Assembly (NCBI GenBank): GCA_022577435.1
Contig: JAKOON010000027.1
Span: 6,878,800 to 6,942,799, forward strand
Direction of reading: 5' to 3'
Source of the DNA: Embiotoca jacksoni
Lineage: Eukaryota; Chordata; Actinopteri; Embiotocidae
Length of the DNA stretch: 64,000 nt
Shown: positions 10,638 through 24,261 of the stretch, in pieces
How positions within the stretch are numbered: the stretch's first letter is position 1
Layout: each line of letters begins with the position of its first letter
Notes under the pieces: generated by a model
Seen by the model: only the letters and a program-made list of their open reading frames with translations
What the model was told of the DNA's origin: nothing
Databases searched by the model: none
Made by a program: the position numbers and the translations under genes

Positions 10638-13600
10638 TTAATAATAACCTTGGTTGTTCTCATGGATCTTCTGCTCCAGCCTCATTTTCAACTCTGACAC
10701 TAATGCAGAGCTGATGTTTCCCTCTTTGCGGCGGCTAGATTTTGCTTTCTTGGAGCCTTTGGAGGCCAGCGCGCCAGATATTGTTGGGACTGCTCGGGGC
10801 CTCTCACTGGACCGTGTGTTGGATGGAGGTGGAGGGGGCAGACACGGAGCAACAGGGGGTGGAGGCTTTGACCGGGGGCTGCTGGTGCCTTGCTGGGGAT
10901 CTCCCTCTGGGTCTCTGGTGAGAAACTTATCTGCAGGGCTGACGAATGTGATAACGGGCATCTTGAAGGTCCAGGGCTCCTGGTTCATGGGTCGCCTCTT
11001 AATAATACGACGTGCCGGCATGATCCTGTTGGACTTTGAGTTGCGCATGTACATAGCCGTAGAGATTATGACAGTCACTCCTACCATTACAGTAATGATA
11101 ACAGTGACCATGCCTAGTGCTTTCAAAGGATTGTCCCTACTTTTCATTAAAAAGGCCGCCATGTGCCCCTTGAGAGGAGTCTGTAAAAGAGCATAAATTA
11201 AATAGTTTGAATCTGAATCCAAACCTTGACCCAGCATTTCTCCAAAGCATGCAAGCACGAGAGATGGATGTGCAAAGCACTGGCAGAGGAGGCCCAAACA
11301 ACATAACTACTAACAATCTACTGCTCTCACACTCACACTCAAACACCTGTCTTCCTCTCTCCTACAGTACGGGACAGCTGATGCAAAGCTATGAACTAAG
11401 CACGACAGTGTTGTTGGGAATGCGTCTGGCAGTGCGGCGCATGAGGATTTCTCTTTGACTGATGAACATGGAGGATGACAGTTCATGAGACAATGACAGT
11501 GAAGTGCATGTTTGTGGGAGAAAAATGAAGATTAAGTGAACCAATCCAGGTTTAAAATGGGTTTAAATAAAGTAAAAGGCTCCATCTTAGTTAGTTTGAT
11601 AGCCAAATCTACTGAGTCAGTAGAAAAAAAAAAGAAGTATTTTGGCAGTATTAGTAAAGTAGTCAACATTATGTATCTGTAAAACTACATATTTAGAAAA
11701 TATTGTATGTAGTATTTTCTCCATTCAAAAAATAAAACAAATTAAAATAATACAAAAAATTTTTTTTTTTGGATTGTGACAGTATTTCTTTAAATGTGCT
11801 CAAGTACTCTTTTACAGACGGTAGCCAGTCAGTAAACATATTTTTAAGTAGAGGTATCAGTTATTTCTCACTTGGCTCTGCGGATCACTTTAATGTAGTT
11901 ACTCTCAGGGTTGATTCGGGACCTTTTTACCGCGTTACAGTACAGGACTGTTGATATGCAGACTGTTAGTAAAATGAGGGTCATGACAACGCTGAAAAAA
12001 ATTCCGAAAATAGTCAGCGGACGCTTGCTGAGGCCCATGAAGTGTGTAATAATTCGACCTTTGATCTGAAAAGCACGATACACAACACAAACAAAAACGG
12101 TCATCATGAAGAGTGACTGAATGAAAGTAAGGTAAAAACATGAAAAATATGAAAAATATGAATTCATGTAAATGACTAACTTAAAGGATAATAGTGCTGT
12201 TCATTTGTAATTCATGTCCATATTTAAAATATGACATACCAAAAACTGTTTCTCATCCAAACAAATATCATGTGTAGCTACAGCCATGTGCTTCATGGAG
12301 AAAAGACCCTTTCATAATTTACATTTAGAGCTGCAAAATAGATGACCTTTAGAAAGAGCAAGCAGACAGAAACAGACATCTCTAAATGAACGCTAATGTT
12401 GCTCCATATCCTTTTATTGTGTACAGCATATAAGTGTTTGCTGGAGACTGTCCTCTAAAAAAAAAAAAAAAAAACGACACCATAAGTATTTTGTGGGAGC
12501 AGCTTATTATGACTAGCAGTTGTCCCGGAGAAGTGACGCAGTTCATCTGACGTATATAATGTGAGTTTTTCCTTGATAGGAGGAGGTGGGTTAAAAGATT
12601 GGTTCGATACAACAGCTGACGGTTCAAGTGATCATTTTAAATCCAACTATTATCTTTCCCTAAACCTCACCAAGTGGATTTTGTGCCTAATCCTAATCAG
12701 GGGCGCTAAAGAAACCCTCCTGTCGGTCGTATTTGAGGGTGGGAACGGCCGACCTACGTAGTTGTTGGGTTGGAGGACTTGTTGGTTTGATAATACTGTC
12801 ACATTTATTTGCTAAAACAAATTAATATGTGGCCCAAAAATTAAGTTATTGTACCTTTTAATAGCTTTTGGGCAACAACGGAGGATTAGCTTTATTGGGC
12901 TGTGACAACACAGACATGACTTGTTCATGGGATAAATTAATTGTGGGTTCTTTTCTTTAATAAAGCATAACAAAACGGCAGTGTTATCCTTCAAATTAGA
13001 TGAGGTCAGTGAAATGTGACAGGCTGAAACAAGGATAGCAGTAGCATGACAATAATGCCTATTGTCTGATGTTAAACTGCGTAGATCTACAGCTGAGGCT
13101 TGGAACAGGAAGCACTGTGAGCATGCCGCGAGCTAGAGCTAAGTCTTACCGCCTCTGTGATGTCGATATTGACAACGGTTGTCGTGCTGAAGGACGGAGA
13201 GCCTCGGTCCCGGGCTTGGATCACCAGAGACCACTTGCAGTCCTTCAGCCTGGTGATGTTCTGCACAATCTCCATGGACTTGATGTAGGGCTTCAGCTGG
13301 ATCTCCCCGGTGTTGGCGTTGATGTCAAATGCGTTGTCAGGATCAGCTGTCATGATGGAGTACTCGATGACGTTGTTTGGAGACTCCGCGTCTTCATCCA
13401 CTGCCTGTAAAAAGTAACACAGGTTTAAATACTCACATATTTGGGATTCAATGACCTGGACAATAGACTGCCAATATCAAGTGGTCTTATTTAATCAGAA
13501 AATCAATATTTGCTTTGTAAATTACAAAAAGGGCCACGAGATCATTTTTATCAGCAAGACTACAGTTTATCTCTCAGTACTTTCTGAAGCCCGTTTCTTC

Positions 13601-16600
13601 CCACTGCAGAATTAAATCTTTAAAGATGGGTCACAAATATACACTTGGTGCACTGTTTAGGTTTTACTGCAGTTTAATGTGGGCTTGACTCAATATTCAT
13701 GTAGTGGTTGTGTTCATTATCAAGATGGAACATGTCGTCCAGTATATTGATGAGGCTCATGTTATCACAATAGTTTTTGAATAAAAGTGGAGCTCAGGAT
13801 TATGATCAGGCTTTGGACACCAAGACACACTTTTCAGTTCATTTTGGGATTTTAATGAGATGTCAATAAGAATAATGTGTCATTTTTGTTGTATATGATG
13901 TGCACACAAACTGCAACTGAATTTCTAATCCTTAACAGGCGGTCCTTGACTTCCATACAATGTAGGACTGCAAGAGTCATTTTGTAATGAAAGATTCATT
14001 TACTATCATTGTTTTTCAATTAATTCTATGAAACTCAAAGCAATGGTCCAAAAATGCCCATCACAATTTCACAGAGCTGAACGTCCCTATTTCAAATGTC
14101 TAGTCCAAAATATTCAGTTTACAACAACAAAAAAAAGTTGAAACTGAAGAGGCTGTAATCATGAATATTTGGAAATATGTTACTGTTTCTGAAACCATGA
14201 AACAATTCGCATAAATTGTTCAATCGACTAATTACAATACAACAGTCTCTAAATGTCAATATGTGATTACAAACAGCTTCATCTAATCATTTAGAAATAG
14301 ATTTTCAGTACAAGTGGAAAATGATGCAGCATAATGTACCTCTATTTTGACAGGTGTGCCGATGATCATGGTCTTCTCCATGAGTTTGTCATCAAACTCT
14401 GGCGAGTGGTCGTTCATGTCGAGGACGGTAATGAATACTTCAGCCAGGGAGTACTTCCCCTCCGAGTCCTCAGCCTTGACGTAAAAGTTGTATTTGGACC
14501 GGAACTCTGCATCCAGGCTGGTCCAGGGCTGGGTGGTGATGAGGCCTGATGACAGGTTGATTGCAAACCTGCAGTTCAGATCAGACAGTGTGAGTCACAA
14601 GCACAAAGGTCCAATCTGTGTCATCCCAACAGGCGTTTCTAAAACGGGAACTTCACAGTTTACAGAAAGAAAAAAAAAAAAAAAAAGGTGATATTTACAT
14701 CACAAAATAGTTTTTTATTTCAAAGATTTTGTGTGTAGAATTTGAGATTTTTGGACTTTCCAGTGTTTGTACTAAAAATAGATAATGTGGCAATACTGAT
14801 ACACCCCCTAGTACCTGACAGACAAATTCAATTTTTCACGAATTGTGTTATTTTTTGAGTAACTGCAATGATAATCACATTAATATCCACATGTAGGAGC
14901 TTTAACGAATGTGAAGTACTCAACAGTGCTCTATAGTTCAAAACAGGTCTTGCTGTCATTTTATTCAGCCGATTTTTCCATCTTGTTTTCCGCTGTGAAA
15001 ATTCACAAGTTGCAGTGAAACTGATAACTTTCACACAATTAACTCAGGTCTCTGCCTGCAGACGAGCATAAATTCTCACTTTTCCTTCACTGCATGCTGC
15101 CTTGCTTTTCAAAGCTGCCGTTTCTGTGGCTCCAGCTGTCACATTGCATGTTAATTGGCTCTGCCTATGTGAGATGGCCCAGGCTGTCTATTTTTAACCC
15201 ATCCAATCCAATTAGGAGATTAGCCGGCATCTTGCAGCCATTTTAGAGCGAGTTATTTGTGCAGCAGAGGGGCCAATCAAACTGGTTTCCTGCTACCTCT
15301 TCCATCAAAAGGTAAAGATTAATCAAGACTGGTGTCCTGTTGGCTGAGTTTACCGAACACTCTGACACTCTCAGCACTCATGAGTCATACCTTTAAAATA
15401 GCTTTTCAGTCTTTTGTGGAAATGCAGGGGTTAAAAATCAGATCAGACTGAACCTAAACTGGCAGGACTGAAAGGTTTTTACTTACAAATCGGATCCTGA
15501 TCCATAAATCGTGTATTTGACTTCACCCCAAGGCCCTGAATCTGGATCATTTGCCTGGAGGAAAAAACAGAGTACAGATTATGAGCCCGATGTTTATAAC
15601 ACAAACAAAAAAGTGTGCACTTTGTAATCAAGATTATTTACCTGATACATGATTCATTAACTTTTATATAGTTACATGGTGGTGTTAAAAAAAACAACTA
15701 AAAAAAAACAAGGTGTCTAAATGTGGTCCACTACTCTTTTTTTTTTTTCCTTTTTTTTTCTTTTCTACAGCTGGTTGTGGATAACCAGCTAGAGCCTTAA
15801 GCTCATGTATGACTCTCTTACTGCGTAAAGTGGGATGTAGGTTTGGGTCAGCATGATTAACCTTGGAGCAAAATTAAGCTTTTGACTTCACACTGCCTAT
15901 TGGACATATTGCCTTGCTGCAGGGTACATGCAGTACGATGGAAAGTGAGACACAGACGCTCCAATGTTTCGAGTAATAATCCATCTCGCTAAGGAAAAAC
16001 ATGGAGCATATGCCAGAGTATGACATGGAGATACTGAATTTCATACTAAGGAATAATTAAAAAAAACAAACAAAAAAAAAAAACAGGAGTGCATAAGCTT
16101 TTTTTTTTTGGTCTGGCACCTACCGGCTTTCATCTAATGAGCCGCCCTGAGTAATATGCATTTATTGGAGGATTGATGGATTATATAATCACTTTGGTTG
16201 GGTTAGAGCAGAGTTTAATGGTGATTGACTCACGGTTACAGACACAACGCTGGAGCCTCCAGAAGAGTTCTCTGGGACCCTGGCGATGTAATACTCGGAC
16301 GTGAATTTGGGGATGTTGTCGTTTGTGTCCAGCAGGTTGATCAGGATGTCAGCGGTAGCACTGAACCGCTCAGGTGTGTCAATCTCCACTGCCAGCAGCT
16401 GCAGAGAGACGCAAGTAAAGTGATTAAATCAGTGCTGAAACGTTTAGTCAATTAATCCATTAGTTTATAGAGAAACAGGAAAAATAGTCTGCAACCACTC
16501 CTGCAGCTCTGTGAGACTGGAATTCCCATGAAGAAAACATGCGAACATTTTTCATATACACTTTTACATTTTATGTTTCATATGTAGCACGTCTGCATTC

Positions 16601-19600
16601 AAATTGAATGTTAATCCAGCTATCAGATAAAATATATATACAATAACAACGGTTTGTTGTCCTTTATGAAGTCTGACCTTAAAAGTGAGGGTTGCTCCCT
16701 TTTCATAGTCGATGCCAGATGTATCTTCCACAATGATGGTCACCTGTGCTTCATTCAGGACCGTCTGGGGAACCACCCGAAGAACTCGGCTCGGCCCGAC
16801 TAGCCTCAGCTTAAATTTAGCATTTGCTCCCTAAAAATAGGCAGCAGAATACAAAGATGAAGTAGAATATATATATTTTTTTTAAAACAGTGGCTTCAAT
16901 CGGACTCAAGATGTCTTCCGCAAACCACGATGGATTGAAAAAAAATGTGAGAAAATGTGTCAGTTGATGTTAACATGAGTCACTGAGGGAGGATGGAGAG
17001 AATAAACCTGACAGAATACTGAGTAACATCTTCATTTTCAATTATGAACAGGTTTCCTAAACATTTTAAAATATTGTCACATTTATGCAATGTAGTCTTG
17101 AGAGATCAAATGTATTTGTGAGCAGAGTAACAAACTAAATTCTGAGACAACTGCTTTTGTCAGAGTTATTGCAGAGTAACACCAAACTACGCTCAGCCTA
17201 AACCCTGAGGACTAAAACAAGAGATCAATGAGACGTGAAATAATTTGTGAATAAATTTACCTGATCGGAGTCATTGACTGTGATCTTAAAGCCTCGGAGG
17301 ATTTCCCCTGCAGGCGGATGCTCATACATGGTGACCTCAAACATGGTCTGCGGTCCATTTTCTCCGTAAAAAGTCGGAGGATGGTTGTTGAGATCCACCA
17401 CCCGGACCGTCACCGTGGTAACGTCGTAGTCCAGCAGTTGATTGTTCGGCCCGAGCTCAGACGCCTGGGATTATAAATTGACATTGATCAACACTTTCAG
17501 CAGTAACAGTAAATATATTCATAAGAGATGAGTGTAATGAGAGTAACTCGAAAAACTTAAGTGGGAGAAGAGTTTTACCTGGACTTTAATTTCATATAAT
17601 TCATTTTTCAGCAGAGAGGGATGAGTCGTCAGGGTGATGCACCCACTGGTACTATTTATGTCAAACACGCCATCGCTACCTGAAAGATGAAGACAGACAT
17701 GCTGCAGATGTGCTTGGAGTCCGATCATAATGTTAACATCATGGTCGAAAAAGAGTAAACGAGGTTATACACCTTCATTGAAACAACAAACAGCTCAAAA
17801 TGGCACTTATTTCTTGTTTTTAGGTCTTACCATTCACAAACGAATAATGTATGGGGTTAGGATTGCCTTGATCACCATCTTTAGCATACACTGTGAATAT
17901 TTCAGAACCCTGTAATTAAAAAAAGAATATATATTTACTGCATGTAAATAAAAGTCAAAAGATAATGGACTTCACTGCTGAGGACGAGACAAAGACTTAC
18001 AGGAACTGAGACTTCGTAGATGTAACCAAAGTATGGAGTTCCTACAAAGCATGGAGGCATGTCCTGGGCATCGATAACATTGATTGTTATGGTGGCTGTG
18101 GAGGTCAACACCTGGTGCTTTCCCTTGTACTTTCCACCTCCATCCTGAGGAAACAAACAAAGGCAGAGGGCAGTGTCAACCCCTTTTATAACGGTTACTT
18201 AGCAACACCTTAAGTTGACACTTTTATCCAAAAAAAAAAATATGATCTGCCTTTAAAATGTAATTTAACCACAAGTATTTTTTTTATTTTTTTTTTACTC
18301 TCTTAATCAATTAAATGTTGAAATTACTTACTGCTAAGATTAATTTCTGTTAACAACATGATAGTATCAGAAAACAAAATCAAATGAAATATGGGCAGCA
18401 CGTAATTCATTAAAATTCAAAACGTGCAGGGTTTAGGAGGATTTTTATCAGGAACATTAGATATCTGGTTAAAATTAGGACATTCACCTCTAAAGACACA
18501 CTTTTCAGTCAAATTGAAAATAATTGGGAGCAGTGGAAACTGTCATTTTTATTTGCATCAGTGCAAATTTTATCATAAATTTAACTTAAAAGTATCTGAT
18601 GTGTTATTTACCAAATGCCATTTAAGACAGGTGTTTCAGTGGCCTTATCTACTGTGTGTTGTTTACAGAGACACACAGAGCGGAGGCTAAGCAATCCAGT
18701 GATGCATCCATTACAGTATTACTCAGAGAGAAGATGACACTCACTTTGGGAGCAACACTTTCAACGCTTCATCACACGAGCTCATTAAAACCTTCCAACA
18801 GCTTTTATTTATAAAACCATCAGAATAAATGTGTCAAAAGCTCTACGTGAGAGGTCTTTGGGGTTATTGAGAAACTCTAGTAATTTTTATATTCCATGTA
18901 ATTTCTCTGCTAAGATTTGATTTATGCTAAAGAAAATTTGATCTTGCCACATATTTGTGTTAATTCCCAGATTTTATGGAATTTAAATGCAATCAATGGC
19001 AAATACGCATGCCTTGAGGACTGAAGAAATCCACAAGCAAAGTTCATTTGTATTTTGGGCACAAACCCAGCAATAAAAGAGCGACGGTGACCTCTCACCT
19101 TTGCAACTACTGTCACAAAATGTGTCGGCGTGGTCTCATAGTCCAAAGTCTCTCCAGGTTTGACTCTAAGGATCCCGCTGTGTCCGTCAATGGTGAACTT
19201 GGTGAACGGGGATGTCTGATGAAATATAAAGATTCACACAGTTATCAGTGTTTTCTTTTTACTTTAATTTAACAAGAAAGAGCCATCGAGCTGACATCAG
19301 AGATGTTTCCGATCAGCATTAACTCTCAACCTGCTTCCCTTCAACCTTAGCTTTTTAGGATAGTTTTATCTCACAGTTGAAACATGAACAGTAACGGCTA
19401 CTGTGCTGTCAGCTGCTGGCCCGGACCAAACCTAAGCCCCCCCATTAAGCCTTGAATGCCTCGCTCAAATGTAATTGAAATTTAATCCACTAAAGTAACA
19501 CCATTTCCAGACTGCTCTCTGGTATGAGATTAATCTTTCCCTCCACATACTGTCCCATCACTCAAATGCCCTTTTCCTCCCTCCACATGGCAGCACAGCT

Positions 19601-22448
19601 CTCATGATGTCAGCTCAACCTCCTGTCTACCCTCTAAGTGCTAGGGCCATACCACACATAAACAGTATCACTATGTAGATATTAATGGTGCAGTCGTAAT
19701 AATACTTTTTTTTTTTTTTTTTAATTAATTACAAAGTGTAAATAGAATCAAACAACAGAAAAGCAGCAAATAAAGTCCGAAGTAAAAAGAAAAAAATAAC
19801 AGGATATTGTCAAAAGAAATTATTGTTAACACTTTTAAATAACTGAGCTGAGAACTAAAGATAAACGTCTTGGCCAATTTCAGGATGTTAGAGTTAAAAG
19901 GTCAGAAGATGTGTGCAGCTATAAATAGAAGCTATAAATAACTGTATGTGATTAGTGAAAGGTCTTATAATCAACACTGAATACAGCTGGATGCCATGTG
20001 CAATGGGGCTAAAATCGCTTTAACTAGCCTAATTTACATTAGGTCACTTTTCCGTGCACGTGTTGCTGGAAAAACCGAGCCGATGCGTTTTAGAGACGGG
20101 CTTTTTCTGTAAAGATAGATGCAGTAGTCCGAGAAATACAAGACAAAAGCGTGAACGTTTTGGGAGATACTTGGTTCTGGAAGGATTGTGAATTTGAATT
20201 AGGTGCACATGAAAAACTCTTTCCACCAAAAAAATGAATTTAGATGTAACGTTTAAAATTCAACACAAAGCCTACAGTTTGTTCCTGAAAGTCAGTGGTA
20301 GCCTTGGCAGCCTTTAATTCAGTTTCAAAAGCATATTTCATTCAGTGCTCAATGTCCCATCTTTTTAAGTTGCCAGGGTCGCAGCTGTGCTTCATCTACA
20401 TAACAATGAAGCTGTCAAATTACCTGTAGATAGTACGAAACACTGCCTCCCGAGCCCATGTCTTTATCCACTGCTTGGACTCTGTAGATGCTACTTCCTG
20501 GAGCTGTGTCCTGCAACAGAAACCAGAGATTTGATAACATTTAAACTCACGTTAGTTTTAATTACCATCACTTGTTTGAGAGTTAGGTGTTGTTGACAGC
20601 ACATCTAGAAGGCCTTTACACTATTAATCAAATTACATCACGTGTATTTATTTAATATACTACCGCATACCTCTGGAATATCAATGATGAAAGGCAGGTT
20701 TTGAAATTCAGGTGTTTCGTCATTGGTGTCCATGACAAACACTCTCACTGTCTCAACAACCTGAGAGCGACAAGAAAACAAATTCTCAAAATGTAAATAA
20801 AAACATCTGCATTAAAGAGAATTTATTTCAAGACAACAACCTTTTCCAGAGATAAATAATCAACCAAGGAGTCAGAAAAATATTCTGTGCATATTTACAT
20901 GTTTTTGTTTCGTGAGCACAGAGTGTAAGCATTGTAAGTTTCATGCTGTTTTCATTCTGTGTGGTTCTTAATTTGGAGGAGATATATGTTTTTCACATAT
21001 CTATGTTTTTTTTGTGTCTCTTTTTCTTTCCGAGAGTTTTGTTTTATTTGATTTTAAAATGAAATGATAGTTTTATAATATGACTGTAGAAATATTAGAG
21101 ATTAGGGGTTACGAAACCGGCAATGCATTAACGACAATACAGTATAAACAAAAATATCTCATATAATCAATAAAAAACGTACTTTATTGCGACCATCCGT
21201 TATGCTCACGAGCACCGAGATTTCATCTTGTTCCTATGAAAACGAGAATGTTATTGTCAGTTTGAGTCAGATTGTTTTTTTTTTGCACTCAGAACAAGAG
21301 TCTTCATTAAGAGGCTCACCTCTCTGTCGAGCTCCTGAATCAGAGTCACGTTTCCTAATTTGGGGTCCACCCTAAAATATTCTTTGGCGCCCTTTTCAAA
21401 AGTCAGACCGTACCGTACCGGATCCCCCTCCGGATCTGTGCCGTTCAGGATATAGATCTGCATTCCTGTGAGAGAAAAAAGAGACACAGACAACAAACTA
21501 TCAAACGCAGGAAAACCAGGACATTTCTATTGTCGTTAAAATCACGCATCAAAGGTGCAAAAGCCTTTTGTTTCATTTGTCAGGGTTTGTTATTCCATGC
21601 AAGCAGCACGTTTGTTGATGAGCTAACGCCCATATTGTTTTCTTCCCGTAAGTCTCGGTGTACGTCACAATCCAGAAGGTTTTACAGTGATTAGCTCGAG
21701 CCTGAAAACCACGTGTGATCGCTTTATCACACCTCGGCACTTACGCACACCTTTAACTACGCTGAACAACATCTCGCACCGAGATGTTCCCAAATCTATC
21801 ACCGTTAAAATCATTATCAAACCGCAAGTGAGACTTACCAACAGGTGTATCCTCAGAGACGCTGAACAAGGCCATATTTCCATTTGTACTGCTGGGTCCA
21901 TTATCATAAAAATATGGAGCGTAGTCTGATTGCCCTTTATGACAAAACAGAAAAACACGCACCAAGTTATTTGAGCAGAAGTCAAAATAATAAAACAATG
22001 ACCTCACGTATTAGAATGCTACTTAATACAAAGTAAAATGCAAACAAAATGTCACATAAATAACATGCACACGTTTACACTTTGATGAATTTTCAATAGA
22101 AATGTTTACATTCATTATAACTGAGAACTGTTGCACTCACTTGCTAAAAAAGGGCGGGAATCAAAAGCAGGAGGGAGAAATAAAGATGAATCATCAATAT
22201 ATTTGCATTTTAGGTTGCAGTGTTAAAATGCAAAGAAAAAGGTAACTACACACAGACATGAATGAAGTACAAGCGGCATGTAGAGTCCACACTAAGATGG
22301 ACGTGCGTTAGAGGATTAACCAGATAAGAGCAAGGCAAGAAGTCTTAACCCACACACACAGACGATAAAAGAAAAGCAAAGCCTTACCCAAAGTAACGCG
22401 GAGCAGGAGGAGAAACAGTAAAGCGTGCGTTTTCTTTTCTTTCTTCAT
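10638..22448 (-). CDS. cdhr1: CDHR1: cadherin-related family member 1 (photoreceptor cadherin), long-tail form
   Basis: Seventeen coding exons, in transcript order: 22448-22388, 21934-21839, 21465-21320, 21233-21183, 20760-20671, 20510-20424, 19215-19099, 18144-18001, 17909-17831, 17679-17579, 17464-17261, 16830-16678, 16398-16234, 15554-15487, 14568-14340, 13404-13150, 11180-10638. Phases agree at every junction and the product is 862 residues (human about 859). It has a signal peptide (MKKEKKTHALLFLLLLRVTL). Six cadherin repeats are separated by calcium linkers DTNDETP (129), DAQDMPP (241), DLNNHPP (348), DTNDNIP (467) and DMNDHSP (571). A membrane helix (about 703-727) precedes a proline-rich, basic cytoplasmic tail. 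By family knowledge it sits at the base of photoreceptor outer segments, supports disc formation, and its loss causes cone-rod dystrophy. A second terminal exon at 11868-12065 gives another C-terminus (separate entry). Confidence 0.95.
11868..12065 (-). CDS. cdhr1: Alternative terminal exon of cdhr1 (short-tail transmembrane form)
   Basis: A 198-base open exon follows a TTTTCAG acceptor (12066-12068 on the plus strand) and ends at TGA. It starts in phase 0, as the exon at 10638-11180 does, so the exon 13150-13404 can splice to either. Joined there it gives a 747-residue protein. It encodes 65 residues: a juxtamembrane stretch, a hydrophobic helix (PLTIFGIFFSVVMTLILLTV) and a short basic tail ending IKVIRRAK. 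It aligns with the start of the other terminal exon (KG..., PL..G..., V.ISTV.Y, SRI.P, IK.RR), so the two look like an old tandem exon duplication. I found no AATAAA between this stop and the next exon, so its 3' end is unclear. It could instead be a decaying exon, although the reading frame and acceptor are intact. Confidence 0.7.
   Translation of the reverse strand: MKGRIITHFMGLSKRPLTIFGIFFSVVMTLILLTVCISTVLYCNAVKRSRINPESNYIKVIRRAK
12580..12800. repeat. Teleost interspersed repeat fragment in cdhr1 intron 16
   Basis: Contains CTAAACCTCACCAAGTGGATTTTGTGCCTAATCC-type sequence, then GGGGCGCTAAAGAAACC, GTCGGTCGTATTTGAGGGTGGG and ACGTAGTTGTTGGGTTGGAG. I recognise this wording from a repeat frequent in percomorph genomes. 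The identification is from memory of the pattern, not from a search. Confidence 0.5.
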
Positions 22449-22720
22449 CCTGGCGGGGAGGTAAGGCTTGGCTGGACCATGTGGAAGGCTTGGTTGGAGG
22501 GAAAGCGAAGCAATGAGTGCCTTGCCCTTCTGGAGGCGTCTCAGCAGGCTCAGGAGAGGAGAGGCTGGGACGGATTCTCAGGCACTAATCCAGTGACGCA
22601 TCCCTTCCCCTTCGCAGACATCTTCTACCGCTCCGCTCTCGCACTGATTTCTCCTGAAAAACTGCACGTGGAGAGAGTTCAGGTTTTTACACAACGCGGT
22701 GTGATCATCACATCTCGGCA
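22449..22720 (-). promoter_or_regulatory. Probable cdhr1 promoter region
   Basis: This is the sequence directly upstream of the cdhr1 ATG at 22448. It contains TAATCC (22586-22591), the core bound by CRX/OTX factors that drive photoreceptor genes; a GGATTA core also lies in intron 1 (about 22313). Single 6-base matches are weak evidence and no TATA box is evident. The transcription start is not determined. Confidence 0.3.
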
Positions 22721-23984
22721 CACCTGACAATTTACACGAGGGACTGCATCCATAATTTCCTGCGAGATAAAAAAAAAAATAGACTTTTGAAAATCAGTGA
22801 TGCTCTCAGTATTACCTCAAACGACACACTGAAATACCCGCTCTGATTCTGTGCTACACATTTGTTTTTGAGACACATGTCACATTTGGCTCCGGTCCCC
22901 GGTGTTTTAAAGGGTTTCAAAGAACTCATTAGTCACATACAGTGAGTCCCAATAGCCTAAGCCTCCTGTGGACACTTTCTCTGGCAGCTCAATGACCAAC
23001 ACAAGCCTGAGCTGCACTTGTGAATCTCTGATGCACTTATTTCCAAGAGGCTTTCACACATTACTTTCACCAGGAAACCAAAGTGACCTGCCAATCATTA
23101 CGCCTCAGGTGCACAAAAGGTGGCACACAGCGATGTTTTTCTTATCAGCCTGTATTGTTTGATTTAACATTTTAAAAGCTGCAAGCCTACTTTATATTTG
23201 TAATTAATCTTAATGAAGGTACGTCATGCTGCAGATGATGTTTGCCACCAAATGTCTAAACCTGTGAGACATCATCCTGGTATGAATCACCGGCAGCTTA
23301 AACAAGTCAAAGCCAAAACACAGCAAATAATATGAGAGCTACAGGCCAAAAAAAAACAAAAAACACGGCTTATCTGATAAAAAAAAAAAAAAAATGAACG
23401 TTTGATCTTGCCCCCATGATGACAGTCATGAGACAGAAATGTCATACTTTTTTTTTTTGGAACACAACTTCCACTTTGGCAGTGGCAGCGCTTTGCACCT
23501 TTTATATTTTAACAAAAAAAACCAATAGATCCATTTACAAGCAGCTGTCAGACGAGTGAACGCTTGACTGCCATTTCAGTAACGTGTGTTAACTGTACGT
23601 ATTCACTGAGAGGAGCGAGTGCTTCCTGTGTTCACAGGTATGAAAATAGTCTCTGGCTGAATGCTAAACATTTAAGGCAGAAAAAAAACATGTACTTGGA
23701 AGAACTGTGGGAACATAAAAATGCAGAATTTCAAGTGGATCTCCTGCATTCAAGATATTACAAGAACAACGGCATCAGAAAAATGTACTCATGCACTCGA
23801 AGTAAACATTAACCAAGATGTCACCTTTTAGAGTGGCGTTCTTTCACACCTCTTTGCTTGTTATATCGGTTGTGTGTTTATGTCTTGCTTATCTTTTACT
23901 TTACGTATGTTCTCCCCCTAAACAAGCGTAAACACACTTGGCCAATAGACCTGCATCTGAAGGTTCGTAAAAGTTCTTACAAGT

Positions 23985-24135
23985 CATCTTGATGGGAACA
24001 TAAATGTCTAAACTAAATTTTATGGTAATCTATTCAATAGTTGTAGAAATATTTCTCTACAAAACACAAAGGTGACCCTCATGGTTGTGCTACGGAAGAA
24101 GTCAGAGGGCTCCCAGGGTCCAAAGTACCTCATGT
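23985..24135. repeat. Teleost interspersed repeat fragment
   Basis: Phrases such as CTAAATTTTATGGTAATC, AATAGTTGTAGAAATATTTC, GTGACCCTCATGGTTG and GAAGTCAGAGGGCTC follow, in order, a very common fish repeat whose consensus reads roughly 'aaatttcatggcaatccatccaatagttgttgagatatttc'. It leads directly into the minisatellite that follows. Confidence 0.6.
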
Positions 24136-24261
24136 TTAAATGGTCAATATTAGGAACCCAGGTTCCCCAGCTCTCTATAGGACATAACGGGAACCTGGAA
24201 GAATGTTCCACGGCTCTCTTTTCACTCAATATGACATGGGCTATTGTGGGTTCGGATTGAA

